A stretch of 63,460 bases of DNA from Syncephalis fuscata (Eukaryota > Zoopagomycota > Zoopagomycetes > Zoopagales > Piptocephalidaceae), in assembly GCA_025786725.1 (NCBI GenBank), contig JAHLTZ010000067.1, forward strand, positions 1 through 63,460. Reading direction: 5' to 3'. The notes below the pieces were generated by a model. It saw nothing but the letters and a program-made list of their open reading frames with translations. It did not search any database and was not told the origin of the DNA. Below are positions 25,020-37,249 of the stretch, piece after piece. The position numbers and the translations under genes were made by a program. Positions within the stretch are counted from its first letter, which is position 1; the number at the start of each line of letters is the position of its first letter.

Positions 25020-26702
25020 ATGGCAAATTTACATCAACCAGCTGAAATGGCGATAGCTGATGAACTACGGAATGTAACCAACAGCGAGCACAATGATGAA
25101 GCAGATGATTTATTTGGCAGTGGGTCTGACGACGCGGATGGTGACAGTCGCCCAACTGAAGCAGCTACTTCCAATGCAGCAATTAGACGACGTGGTCGTT
25201 TGGCAGTAGAATCAGACGATGAGAATGACGATAAAGATGGAGACAAATTGGCACTACCAAATAGCCATGAAGTAGTGGATGATAATTCGTAAGCAAAGGA
25301 TGTTAATATTAAATGTTATATTTATGTAATTAATCACTAGAGATGATGAAACGGGTCTGTTTGGAAGTAATTCCGAGGCTGAATCTACAGGATCAGTTAC
25401 CAATGATGTAGGTGGTAAAGCATCTAGGTAAGTGTTATTTGTACACTCTACACCGATGGCAGACTAATCAAATACTACATCTATATCTATAGAGCAATTC
25501 ATAGTGATGAAGAAATGGATGAACCTATTGCACGAACACCACCACCAGCTCTTCGTATTCATCTTACGCAACCATCAGCTCCTGTTAGTGGAGAAGATTC
25601 GGTAACTATTGGATTAGTGGTTAGTATTAACTATTACTTATGATTTGCAGTCGGATTATTATTTGGCCCGTCTACCAAAACACTATCATTTAGAAACAAA
25701 GCCATTTGACCCAAGTTTATATGAAGCGGAAGTATTAGAAGTGTTAGATAAGGAAGGAAAGACGCAAAATACTGATGAACAGAGTAATACAGAAGGTAAA
25801 GGACGCAACGCTAATAGCGGCGACGAGGAAGCAACACAACAAGCAACTCAGTTGCGTTTACGAGTACAAGGTGCACTACGCTGGCGACATGCGCCTCAGT
25901 CGGCTACTGAAACCAATACAGAAGTAATGAATACATAGTTTTATTTATCATCTAGTTTACATTTATGTTAGGTGGAATCGAACGCACGTATTATACGCTG
26001 GTCCGACGATAGTCTATCACTTTATGTCAATGGAGAACTATTTGATATTGATCGACAGCCTATGCATGATGAACACCATTACGCACTTACCCATCATCCT
26101 GAAGAGGGTGTTTTAAAGGTAGATCGTCGTCTTACATCTCATCTGGTATTCCGTACAACTTCAGCCACTGGATTAGCGGCTCAATTGGAGGCAGCCTCGA
26201 CGGAACAGAAGAAACAGACTAAAGCAGTTCTGGTGTTTGAAGATCCGGAAAAGCTGCAGCGACAACAAGCAGAGGTAATAGACAAAGCTAGTTGGCATAG
26301 TAATGTTTATAATGAATTATATAGGTTGAGAAGCAACGTTTACGCCATGAACGTAAAATTGCCTCCTATACACAATCTCGTGTAGCACGTCAATCTGCAC
26401 GGCAGTATGCTGATTCTGGTTTGACAGTTGATGATTTAGAGGCTGAAGAATTAGATGACCGAATGGAAACGGACGATTATAGTTATCGAGCACGTGGAGG
26501 ACGGAACAGACGACAAGGCAACGAATTAAGTGATTTTATTGTAGATGATGAAGATGAAGAAGTAGATGAAGAGGCGGACGAGGAAATGGTCAGTCATAAA
26601 AGTCGTCGACAACAACGCTATCGACAATATTCTGACGACGATGACGATGACGATGAAGATACTAATAATAACAATAATGATGATGATGATGATAAGTCAT
26701 AA
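25020..26702 (+). CDS. LEO1: RNA polymerase II-associated protein Leo1 (Paf1 complex)
   Basis: Six exons: 25020-25288, 25341-25427, 25493-25601, 25651-25923, 25972-26274, 26325-26702. They close to 472 residues. Leo1 is a Paf1-complex subunit acting in transcription elongation and histone modification. Seen: an acidic Ser/Asp-rich N-terminus, then the core with LARLPKHYHLETKPFDP, ALRWRH, ESNARIIRWSDDSLSLYVN, ELFDI, HHPEEGVLKV and LTSHLVFR, a basic helix EKQRLRHERKIASY, and an acidic Asp/Asn tail. Domain order and length fit the family. Confidence 0.93.
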
Positions 26703-27935
26703 AAGTTCAACTATCAATATGGTATAAAGTATGGTTCATTATTATTGCATCTATACTGTAATGGTACTACTGTTATTTCAACACTGTTTTATAGCAATAA
26801 ACATAGTATAAGCATGGTTTATTTAGCCGATAGTAGTCAGAAGTGAAGATAGAACAACGGATAATAATAATAAATTATAGTGTAATATATGTGATCCTGT
26901 ATTATTATATAAAAGCTACTTCACTTCAAGCCCCTGCCCTTAAAGTGGGGACAAAAAGATTCATAGTTTGAATAATAAATTATCGATTAGTTTTTACTAC
27001 TGATAAGTGGTTTGTTGAAGCAGCGCCACATCAGCTTCGATTAAATCAATCAGTGTCAATTAATCTGCACTATTTTCAATATCCGATATTAGTGTTAATA
27101 AATGTTATAGTATTCCATGTTACTTACAATAAAATGCTGCATTTGGTTATGATGTTGATGCAACAGTGCCAGTTTAATTTTTTATAGTAATAGGCGGTAA
27201 GAAATTGGAAGGTCTTGGTTTACCACTGGCCATTATACTGAATATACTGTGCATGTTTCTGCTGGCATTGATATCGCGTTGCTTATTTATTCATTTAAAC
27301 TGTTGATTTATTGCTCCATCTTCTAGAATATAATTATATTTTATTATCTTAATAATGACACTTTCTATGACTACACTTGTCTTTAAAAAATATCAACTTT
27401 GATTGTATTTCCTATTACACTCAGTTACATTGCCAAGAAATAGCTAAATAGGAAATAATTTAATATTTCTATTAACTGATTTATTGAATACGGTTATAAA
27501 CTGATCCAAAACCTTTTATAAATATAGACATATTGCCAAGCACTATGTCCCCTCATGGCAAGCAAAGGTGAAGGTTTTAGCTGTCATATAATTATTAGTA
27601 TTTATTTTGATAGCACCACATGAATGAGCTGCTGTGTAACCATACACCCTGTTACTGTTTCCTCTTTAAATATCTAACATATAGTGCTTGGCTTTTGCCG
27701 AATATCTATTACTTCTTATTCTTTTCGTCCTTCTATCGAACTATCGGCTGTATATTGTCGCATCTATTTCATATCACTCTTTTCGATCCAAGTTAAGCTG
27801 GTCTTAGCCTACCTGTCGTATATAACCTTCTCCGCCACTACTGCTCCACAACTCCACAACTTACCATTTTGTTGTTATTATTGTGTGCCTGTATTTATCA
27901 GAATATTGCTTTAGTTAATTTCAAACTAGCACAGC
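26703..27935. other. Intergenic, nothing recognised
   Basis: 1.2 kb between LEO1 and the DUF4112 gene. AT-rich with short ORFs only. Confidence 0.4.
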
Positions 27936-28791
27936 ATGGCAACACCCGCTCGAAGCTCAAGTCTTTTGACCAAATCGGTAGCCACTGCGGCGGCAAGTGA
28001 GATAGCGCGGAGAGCTTTACAAAGCAGTAGCAACAATAGCGCAGCTTCTTCACCCCCACCGGCCCAGCAAAAGAAAAATGGCAAAGTCTCTAGGAGTAAA
28101 ACCACGATGGCTGTAGCCATTGCCCGACCTGTGGCAGCGATGGCTGCCACCGCAGTTACAGATGCTATTATAAAACAACAATTGTCGTCATCGTCGGCCG
28201 CAGCAACACCGCCTGTGCCCCGTCCAGTACACGCGGCTACTGCACCACCAGTTATTATGGTGGCCGAACCATCTTCTTCAAATCAATTCAATAAAATACG
28301 GCGTAAAACTCGTCCTAATATGCCCCACCACCGGTACAACCGTCTTCTACCTGAGGATCGCGATGCATTTAAAGCGTTTAGATCACGGGCTAAGTGGCTT
28401 GATGGCAAGAAGACCTGTTGCTGTTGCCTCACTGTCGGTGTAGATCCATTGATTGGACTACTACCGGTTGTGGGTGACTTTGCCGGTGTTGTTCTAGCCA
28501 CCATGCTGTTGTATACTGCCATGCACACTTGGCAATTACCACGTGCCTTGATTTCTCGTATGATCCTTAATATTGCTATTGATGCCCTGGTAAGTAACAA
28601 TACTGCTGTTTCTTAGATTAGTCCTAACAACAACACATTACTATATGACTGCTTAATAGGTGGGATTTGTGCCAATTATCGGTGATTTGGCCGATTTCAT
28701 GTTCAAATGTAACTTGAAAAATTCTGACCTTCTCGAAACATTTTTAATGGAGAAAGCCAGTCTCGCCCAGCAGCCTATGGCAATGGCTTGA
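27936..28791 (+). CDS. DUF4112-family membrane-associated protein
   Basis: Two exons, 27936-28589 and 28660-28791, giving 261 residues. The N-terminal 110 residues are Ala/Ser/Pro-rich low complexity. The DUF4112 block follows (about 150-250): AKWLDGKK, GVDPLIGLLPVVGDFAGVV, a hydrophobic segment, SRMILNIAIDALVGFVPIIGDLADFMFKCNLKN. The two repeated L-P/V-P-v-V-GD motifs are the family hallmark; in the second the residues flank the splice junction, confirming the intron. Molecular function of the family is not established. Confidence 0.85.
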
Positions 28792-29022
28792 GTACCGTTA
28801 TTGCCATTGTTTATTTGTTCTATCGCAGTAGTTATTGGCAACATTGCTTATTTGTTTGTTTTTCTAAAATTTATAAATGCATTTAAAACAATACACAGTA
28901 ATGATTTGCATATTGTGATATTTTACAATGATTTCAAATATAATATGTTTTAATCATTGTAACAAATAACTTCTAATGTGTATTAATATAAAATAACAAT
29001 CTTTGCAGGCAAGCAAGTATTT

Positions 29023-31413
29023 CTAAGCAGATGATTCATTAAGCGACTTGATAACCGTGTCCAAGGCGCTGTACCATTTGTCACGAATACTACTGCTATC
29101 AGCAGCTAGTAGGTAGGGACGCTCGGGCGTTATTAGCTGGAAGCAAAATGGTCTTTGTTTGGACGGTGGATCTGCTATCATTTGAACTGCTTGTACTTGG
29201 GCCAAAGGGATTAGCTGGCGTACTGTCGATTCCTATAGTGTTATAACAATGTTTAAATTAGATACTTATATTATATATCAATCAGCTAATTACCTTTTCA
29301 TTTTTATAATAGGCTAAACGATTATCACGTAGAACAAACCATCGTTTTTGCCATGCCTAGTCGTTCAAATGTTATTATTAAAATAAAAGACATAATAAAT
29401 AAATGATGCGGGTCTTACCCGAATAATGCCCACCTTGTTATTCTGTGATTGCTTTGTTAAGTAGCCTTGTAAAGGTTGATCAGAGCTATTACCCGTAACA
29501 TCTGCAAGTATCGTATCTTCTTGCTGAGATGCGGCTCCTGTATTGATTGATGTTCCCGATTGGTTACTAACGGGTGCACTGCCACTTGTTTTTGCTGTTC
29601 CATGCTGAATACCAGAGCTGTCTACCGATGAGCGCGTTGTGGCCCATGAGGGCAATAATGAACGGCGATGATTGGCTGGCTTTTCTACCGGCGCTTCTTC
29701 TTCTTTGGTAGATGAACGACGGCTTCGTGCGGCTTGGCATGCCTCTCGCAACGCATGTGTCCATCCCAGTAGTTCTTCCGGTGATCCGGCTTGAAAATAG
29801 TATTTGCGACGCGTGGTAAGCACACCAAACACATTCACACGCTTCTTTCGCGGGATGGCCGCCACTGCTTTTACTTGGGCCAAATCGATAATACCCAACG
29901 ATTTATATTCCTATTATTTCAATTAATGATGAGGTTCTAACAAAGATTAATTTACTTACACGTTGATCTTTGTAATAAACAAGTTGTGTAGGTCGTAGTA
30001 CAAACCAACGCTTTTTCCATATCTATAATATATATTCGCTATTAATATATACTACCTATGACTATCAACTCTATAACTTACCTTTCGCGGCCCTCCTCGC
30101 TTATGGAGCTGGCCACTTTTGATAATATGAGCTGAAGTAAGCGTATTCAGTGTCTCATCCCGTGTAATCATTTCTCCTTCCTCATAATCTTCGTCTTCGC
30201 CTTCATCCAAATCATCTACTTCTTCGGCATCGGCTAGAATGATTGCTGCTGCTTCTTCGTCATCCGACATTAGATCAAATTCATCATCTGCGTACTCATC
30301 AAAGCTAGTTTTCTCTATATGTTTGTTAATATGCGCATCTTCTTCATTCTGGCTACTCATTGGTGTAGCAGTAATTGCCGCATCTTTATGCAAACTACTT
30401 TCAGCCATTTCATTAGCTGGTTCAGTCTTGTGCACAGTAGTAGTGGCAACAGATGCAGGTCGGCCAGATGACTCTCTTTGAACTACAAATGTTACTGTAC
30501 GTCCATTGGAAGCACTTGTTGCGCTGATCTCCAATGGTGCTTGTTGTGAATTAGGAGCATTCAGTGCTACGGAGCGGTGAAAATTCGTTTTGTCTGGCAA
30601 GCTAGCGACTGGAGATACGTGGCGTTTAAGAGGCGTTGTATGTTGCGGCTCTTCATCATGTAGTGACGCATTGTCAGAAACGGCAGCTGCACGAGTCTCC
30701 CGGATTGAATGCAGCCATGAAAGCATATCTTCCGGCGATGGTGCTGCAAAGTAAAACTTTCGCTTTGTTGTTACAACGCCAAATACGTTGGCACGCTTTG
30801 ACTTGCGCTTTTTTGTTCTTTGAACTTCTGCACATGCCAAAATACTATCCAATGGAATGATGCCCAGCAATTTATACTCCTATATATATATATTCATGGT
30901 TAGCGTCACCAAAATCATATTTTACTAGCATGGTAACCATCGACTAGCGCTGAAGCATTCTATATGTACCTTTTGGTCCTTGTAGTAGACTAGTTCGCTA
31001 GAACGTAATATAAACCAGCGTTTCTTCCAGGCCTAGTTGTATTTAACAGATGTGAATACAACCCTGTACAAAATGCCAATGCTTACCTTGCGTATCTCGC
31101 CTCGTTTCATTAGATAGCCGGAATAGATTGTTTGTTCACGGGTGACTTCTGTAAGTTGGCTTTTACTTAGATTCATTGCTTCCAACTCGTATTGCTCTTC
31201 TGATTCATAGTGCAGAGCGGCTTCATCGTGGCCGCCACTTGCTTGTCCAGGCTCATTCGTGCAGTCAAATAGCTCTGGTTCCGAGTCTGATTCATCAGAA
31301 AATGGAATAGGATCGAGCTGAGCTCGTGGCGAGCGGCTGCTGCTGCTGTTCTGTTGTTTGGCCGTCTCGGCGGCGATGCCGGCCGTGGCGCTGCTTTGTT
31401 GCTGGGTTGACAT
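29023..31413 (-). CDS. Triple PH-domain protein
   Basis: Seven exons, all phase 0: 31413-31087, 31032-30970, 30879-30082, 30022-29960, 29910-29419, 29356-29294, 29232-29023; 671 residues. There are three pleckstrin-homology domains at about 97-185, 383-470 and 562-668. Each starts with a G-Y/Q-L-x-K strand, has an xWxKRWFxLR core and YYK, and ends with a W-containing helix (MLSWLHSIRE, LLGWTHALRE, IRDKWYSALD). Acidic and Ser-rich linkers separate them. PH domains bind phosphoinositides or proteins, so a membrane adaptor is likely. The three middle exons (2, 4, 6) are each exactly 63 nt and cut each PH domain at the same places. Confidence 0.88.
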
Positions 31414-31753
31414 GATAGAGACAAGTGTCTTATTCTAAAGTACACTGTGCTCTAGTATTGTTATCAAGTGTTTGATGTATAATGCAATAGATGGATAGAT
31501 GGATAGATGGGTAAATGAATCACAGACCAAGGAAGATGAGTCTTTACTGAATATTGCAGGGGAAAAGTGAGCGAAGCATGTTACGGGATGGGAATCGTTG
31601 TTGCATGTGTTTCTCTATTAAAAGCGTGACGGGCCGCGTGTCCTTAACCAAGGGGGCTATACTATTTCAAGTTGAACCGCATCAATACTAATTCTGCCTA
31701 ATGGAAAAGCCGAACTAACAGCCAATTATTATTGACCACTTTATTCTTTATTC
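31414..31753. promoter_or_regulatory. Upstream region of triple-PH gene
   Basis: 340 bp 5' of the gene with a short GATGGATA microsatellite (31490-31510). Relatively GC-rich near 31560-31680. No defined promoter element. Confidence 0.35.
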
Positions 31754-32140
31754 CTTACTATTGACCTGTTATATTATACTTATTGCTTCATTAATGATAT
31801 GTTCTATAATGCTAACCTTTAGCTTTGTAATCCATACAACTACACTCATACAGTCATTCAAACAATGTCAGTAATTTATCTAATTAACTATCTTATCTCC
31901 TTTATTACTATTAAACAATTTATTAGTTTTTATTGTAATCTAGTGGTCAAATGACCATTTTTAATACCATTGAATCTAATGAACATGGTGATGGGTGGTG
32001 AGTGACATTAAAGTCTAAAATACTCATCATTGTAGATTTATTGTCCAGTATGCAAATATTCAGTGTACATATATCCTCTATTCATATATATCATTCCCAT
32101 TATATCATATACTGCTATATACTAGTTATGCTATTTTGGA
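31754..32140 (-). repeat. R1 repeat, inverted copy
   Basis: Reverse complement of 13540-13917. It abuts the forward R1 copy that starts near 32200, so this site is itself a head-to-head arrangement. Confidence 0.8.
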
Positions 32141-32199
32141 TATATTATATTGTTATATGTCCCAATTACATATAACTTGCTAAATGGATTAGGTGAATG

Positions 32200-33714
32200 A
32201 GTCGATATTTATCAATAACAACGCTAGAACAAAAAGGATAGCTACAATAGCTAGCGCGTACTTACTAGACAATAAAGTTATATATAATATAAAGAATATA
32301 CAACATTGAGTGACGATTAGCCGTGTTGAAGCTACTGAGCATATATGCATGAGTAGATGAGCGGAATTAGTCGAGATTTATTAATAATAGCGCTAGAACA
32401 AAAATAAAACTAGTTTTGAATAGAGGAAGGCTAGGCAATTATATAATGATATATAAAATGCTAGATATACGGTGAGAAAGCATGCAAAGCAATGTCAAAA
32501 ATATAGTGCATATAGCGCAATAAGTGAAATAAATAATGTATATTGAAGCATATAAACAATAGAATGTATTTAGTATATCATAGAATGGTATATAACAGTG
32601 TGGGACAGAATGGGAATGATATAGGTGAATAGAGTATATATGTGTACTGGATATATGCATACTGGATAATGGATCTACAGTGATGAGTATTTATAATTGA
32701 TGTCACTCACCGCTCATCATCATGTTCAATAAATTGGTTATTATTAGATATCAGCCATTTGACCACCAGAAAACAACAAATGTGATAATGTAATGATTAA
32801 ATAAAACTCACCACTTGTCCCCATGTTCAAGAGAACGAAAATGTAGTTCAGCTACGCGAATGTTATTAAATAAATTCATTTGACCTCAAATCACACTAAA
32901 TGGGTAATAAATTGTTTAATAGTGAAGAAATAAACCAACATATAATAATAGCATAATACGAATCAATGGTTAAACAAAAATATGCCATTTAAAAAGGACT
33001 GTAGATAGACTAGTCATTGTTAAATAAAAGACTCAACCTTTAGATGGCAGTAGTACTTTGCATTATCGCTGATGGTCAATCACAATGATTTTATAACAAA
33101 AGCTTTTAGTAAAGCTGAGAGATTAGTAAAAAGATAATGAATTATTTGTAAATAATAACAGAAAGAAATAACTAGTGGTTATATTGTTGCTTGGCCATGT
33201 GGCAATATAATCGTTATTTAGATTGATAAATGGTTAATAGTCGTATTATGACAATAATTGCCTTATTAATAGGCACCTTTGGTGATGCGTTGGCCATTAC
33301 ATATCACTATTGTTTAAGTAGTATCGTAACGTACCAATAGTAATATATATTAATAGATACACCATTGTAATATGTAATAATGTGCGTATGGTGCACACCA
33401 TTAATAACACGCACCTACTAGTTTATCGACATCTATACTAACTATACCCGGCACAGCATAACTATTATCCATACTAATGCTATTCTTATCGGTAGTGTTA
33501 CTAATAGCCCACTAGTTACGCTTTGTGTTTGCCTATATAACATCTTCACATTCACAAGCAATAATAAATAATGTCGTATTTTCTTTACTTGTACTACACA
33601 CTCAGCAGCACTATTGGCCTCCCTTTGTTATTGGATGTATTAAGAGTGGCTGCATTGTATAACTATGTTGATTAGCTACTACTACTTACATATAACTATC
33701 TTAATATTCGTAAA
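32200..33714 (+). repeat. Left arm of 1.5-kb inverted repeat
   Basis: Positions x in 32200-33678 pair with 77528-x (43850-45328) at near identity, including an identical 73-codon spurious ORF in both. Homology continues inward to 33714 against 43458-43497 once the LTR-like insertion at 43502-43849 is removed. Part of it (32636-33287) recurs at 58083-58735 in direct orientation. Confidence 0.95.
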
Positions 33715-33752
33715 ATACCCTTTGTTTAGTTAATAAAATAACTTGGTTTATA

Positions 33753-33989
33753 TGTCAGACTTTAAAATTTTGCCTGACTAATTTACACACCACTTCCATT
33801 CAGCAATAAGTATTTACCATATGAATTAGCACCTAAACTAACACATGATCCTATGACGATATTGATCGTCAATATCATTGTCGACGTCATATTATCATTA
33901 CACGGTTATACCAATTATTTTAGTATACAAACCAACACATTTTATTGCTCAAGTACTACGATAGTCAGAAAGTAGTGACTTTGACGACA
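33753..33989 (+). mobile_element. LTR-like element next to tRNA-Glu
   Basis: Starts TGTCAGACTTTAAAATTTTG and ends GTAGTGACTTTGACGACA, i.e. TGTC...GACA ends as in LTRs. It lies about 70 bp from the 3' end of the tRNA-Glu gene. Shorter than the 348-bp copy at 43502, so internally deleted. Confidence 0.7.
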
Positions 33990-34056
33990 CTTAGCATAAT
34001 AGTAATAAGTAAAAATAGCCGTGTGACTGCTTTTCGGGGCAAAAATAAGTAAAAAG

Positions 34057-34128
34057 CACCGGTACAGGGAATCGAACCCTGATCTCCTCGGTGAAAGCGA
34101 GATATCCTAGCCGTTGGACTATACCGGT
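34057..34128 (-). tRNA. tRNA-Glu (TTC)
   Basis: 72 nt. Acceptor ACCGGTA pairs TACCGGT. Anticodon loop CTTTCAC gives anticodon TTC. T arm CAGGG-TTCGATT-CCCTG. No intron. Confidence 0.97.
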
Positions 34129-35303
34129 TTTTGTGCTGTGTATTACAACTAAAATTTTAAGCGCTTTAGAATATATATTAGAAATTTAAAATTTTAATAA
34201 TTTACTTTGCCGTTACATTATGGCGCTATAATAAATTTAATGGCACTTTTGTTATAATTAACAAATATTTAATTGATTTAGAACGTTTTTTAGTCTGTTT
34301 GACTAATAATTTTAATAAACATGATATAATAATTAAATTATTTATTTATTTAATACACTCATTTTTATTAAATAATAAATCAAAGTGCTTAATCAATCAC
34401 AATTCTTATAACTTATACCCGTTGCTTATATAACTGTATGATATTTTAAAATACGTATCAATTCAATTAATATTATTATATTTATTATACATGTATTTAT
34501 TGCTTATAATGTGTGTTTAGCAAGTAGTAGTACAACTACTGTTCGTGTCTAATTGTTATGCCCGCCTTATTTATACATTAGTCACTGTTTTTGACCTACT
34601 TCATTTCATCGCTTTAAGTGTCAGTTTTGCTTACTACTTGCATTATACTGCTTTTGTTGAGTAGTTTGACTAAGTTGTTACACATTCTACTATTATTTAA
34701 ATAATGATATTGATCGTTGATTACGTTCACTTATACAGATAAAGTGGCTGTAACTAGTCTTATTAAATGCTGCTAGTTTAATTTAACTATACAAAGCTAC
34801 TTTGTATGTTTTGCATGAACATTTTGAACACAAGTTATCACATGCCTAAACGCTGTAGATTTATATAGCATATTTATAATTTAAATGGCCAACATTGTCA
34901 TGTTATTTGCTTTATTGATTTTATTGTCTAATTAAAGGCCAATGTTGGCACCACCATAAATTTATATTTAGAAAATAGCATACAAAGTTTTAGCAGATTA
35001 CTAAATATAATTGAAATAAAACTATTGTTTATTACCACATGTTTGCATAGCTGAATAAACACAGCTAAATGCAGTCTTGTTAGTAGTATAATAGTACTGT
35101 TGGCTAAAAGTTGAATAAACTAAAGCATTGAACGGAACTTGATATATGGATGAACTGAAAGGCATACTTGTCAAATGATCTTGTTTTATGCCAAATGGGC
35201 ACTTAAGGTGTGCTGAACAATTAAACCGCTGCATTACCAATGCTAACATATTGGAGATACAAGTTATTTATGCTCATAAACATATACAGCCCATGTCATA
35301 TAT
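34129..35303. other. AT-rich spacer downstream of the microexon gene
   Basis: No supported gene. A 75-codon minus ORF (35022-35249) lies just downstream of the microexon gene's stop on the same strand, but has no signal or domain and may simply be 3' UTR. Confidence 0.4.
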
Positions 35304-36587
35304 CTAGTATATCGGCCAGCGACGTATGATCTCAGTTATTACCTATTAATAAGTGTTATTGAACGTACAACAAATAGTATGTAATTAGTATACAGCTAAT
35401 TAAAAGCAACATCACTTACCGTCTATTAATAGCAATTAGTGAACACACAGCAAATAGTATGCAATTAGTACATAACCAATTAAAAACAACACCGCTTACC
35501 GGCTATCAATATACATTAGTGAACGAACAGAAAATAGTATGCAATCAGTGATAGTTAGCTGCTATGGTGTTTCACTTACGACCTATTCGTACAAGTTGTT
35601 AAACATGCATAGTATATAGTGTATGTTCAGCACATAATTAATAAATATGTAATTTCACTTACAACCTGTTATGATTAAATCATTGACAGACACAGTACAT
35701 ATAATGTGGTGAATATACAGACATCTAATATGCAACATTACTTACATCCTATTAATATTGAGTTATTAGTAACAGCGAATAGCATGAAATTAGCTCATAG
35801 CCGATTATTATATAACGCCACTTACTAACTATTATATTCAATTATCAATCCATAAATACATAGCATATAAGTGATAAATAGCTAATTGACATGCAATATT
35901 ACTTACACGCTATCAATATTAGGTTGTTAATACACAAATAAACACCATGTAATTAGCGTATTTTTAATCAGCATAAAACATTACTTACTAGCTATTCATG
36001 TTAAATTATTGGCCCACACAATGTATAGCATGCAATTAGTGCGCGGTCAATCAATATATAGAATTACTTACGACCTGTTATATTGCATTGCCAATACACA
36101 CAGTACATAGCGTGTAGTTAGAGTATAGGCAACCGATATACAATACCACTTACAAACTATTCATATAAAATTGTTGACATAAACAGTGCATAGCATGCAG
36201 TTAGCCCATAGTCGCTTAATATACAGTATCACTTACTGCCTATTAATATTAAATTGTCGATACACATAATATGTAGTATTCAGTTAGTGTATATTCAACT
36301 AATATTCAGCACTGCTTACATTCTAATAATAGTAAATTGTTGGTAACGAATAGTATAAGATTTTTGCCCAATTATTTATTATACAGTGCTACTTACTGGC
36401 TATTATATTCAATCGTCGACAAAATATCATTAGTTATTAATACACTGATAGGCATAATGTTGATGCATATTTGTTGTAATTAAAACATACCAGTATTTAC
36501 TTGAGCTGGCACGGCATCCACTGTGACTGTATTAGTCACAAAAACTACGAAAAGGACGCAAGCAGCAGTAATGGAAAGCTTCATCAT
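35304..36587 (-). CDS. Candidate microexon gene: secreted peptide with thirteen 3-nt exons
   Basis: Exon 1, 36587-36501, codes a signal peptide (two starting Met, then hydrophobic core, ending VDAVPAQ; cleavage near VDA). Thirteen 3-nt exons follow, lowest bases at 36397, 36320, 36237, 36154, 36072, 35989, 35907, 35826, 35746, 35663, 35580, 35500 and 35420; they code PNAFVLRLDVVPT. The terminal exon 35342-35304 codes VITEIIRRWPIY and TAG. All junctions are phase 0, giving 54 residues, about 29 after signal removal. Every 3-nt exon has YAG before it and GTAAGT (11) or GTAAGC (2) after it. Intron 1 is 101 nt, the others about 75-80. It is divergent from a secreted pseudokinase gene. Alternatives: the codons are recursive-splicing steps and are skipped, or the array is a non-coding tandem repeat. 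Splicing is inferred from sequence only. Confidence 0.6.
35343..36500 (-). repeat. Tandem array of related intron-like units (77-83 bp period)
   Basis: Fourteen intron-like segments, each starting GTAAGY (first GTAAAT) and ending YAG, separated by 3 nt. Steps between successive 3-nt gaps are 77, 83, 83, 82, 83, 82, 81, 80, 83, 83, 80, 80 and 78 bp. Interiors share features such as ACTAATTGCATGCTAT and a CAATAATTTAATAT-like segment before the acceptor, but have diverged. The splice-site bases are kept while the 3-nt gaps differ. Confidence 0.85.
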
Positions 36588-37249
36588 GGTATTGTTTGTT
36601 ATGGTATTGCTTGTTGAAACAAAAAAGTAGAATGGATGATAGAGTGAAGTAAGGATACCGTTGATTAGTTGTGTACACTTTATGGCCTATTTGAATCTAT
36701 AACTATGGTAACATATTAACATGCTGATTGTATGAAATATACCATTGATATGCCATGTAAACCAATAGCAACACGTCCACGTGGTAACTTGAAACATGCA
36801 CAGAGTAATAGATTGATAGTGTGATAGCATTATGCATATTCTATGTTTCAGCCTATTCGGCAATTACACAAAAATTCGGCGATATCAAGTATCCAGTATA
36901 TATGTGCTGTAAACAAACATCAACCTGCTTTTTGTTTCACACTGAAGTCAGATTAAAGTCCAGCTGACCACTGAGTTTTTGAAGCATGCACAGAGTAATA
37001 GATGGATAGCATGTGTCAATATATCTATATATAGATAATATTATGAATATTTGGGGCACAACAATTTAATAGGCAATGATATCATGACTTGTCTTGATAT
37101 AGAAACAGCAAAGAATAAAATAATAAAACGCAAAAAATACATAAACATGCAGTCTATTTAGTATGTTTGTTCAGTATTTTACAACATATAAACTATTCCT
37201 TACACTTATCCTTTTATGCATTTTTTTGCAAAAGTAACGAGCTATAAAC
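36588..37249. promoter_or_regulatory. Divergent promoter region between two secreted-protein genes
   Basis: 660 bp shared 5' region of the microexon gene (-) and the pseudokinase gene (+). It contains two related segments, both with AGCATGCACAGAGTAATAGAT-like sequence (about 36792 and 36981), a possible repeated control element. Confidence 0.4.

Noticed and set aside
32439-32660. 73-codon ORF present identically at 44868-45089
   Set aside because: Its repetition only reflects the inverted DNA repeat; composition is Ile/His/Tyr-rich with no domain.
35022-35249. 75-codon ORF just downstream of the microexon gene
   Set aside because: No signal peptide, no domain, and the microexon gene already ends in frame at 35304. 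Could be 3' UTR.
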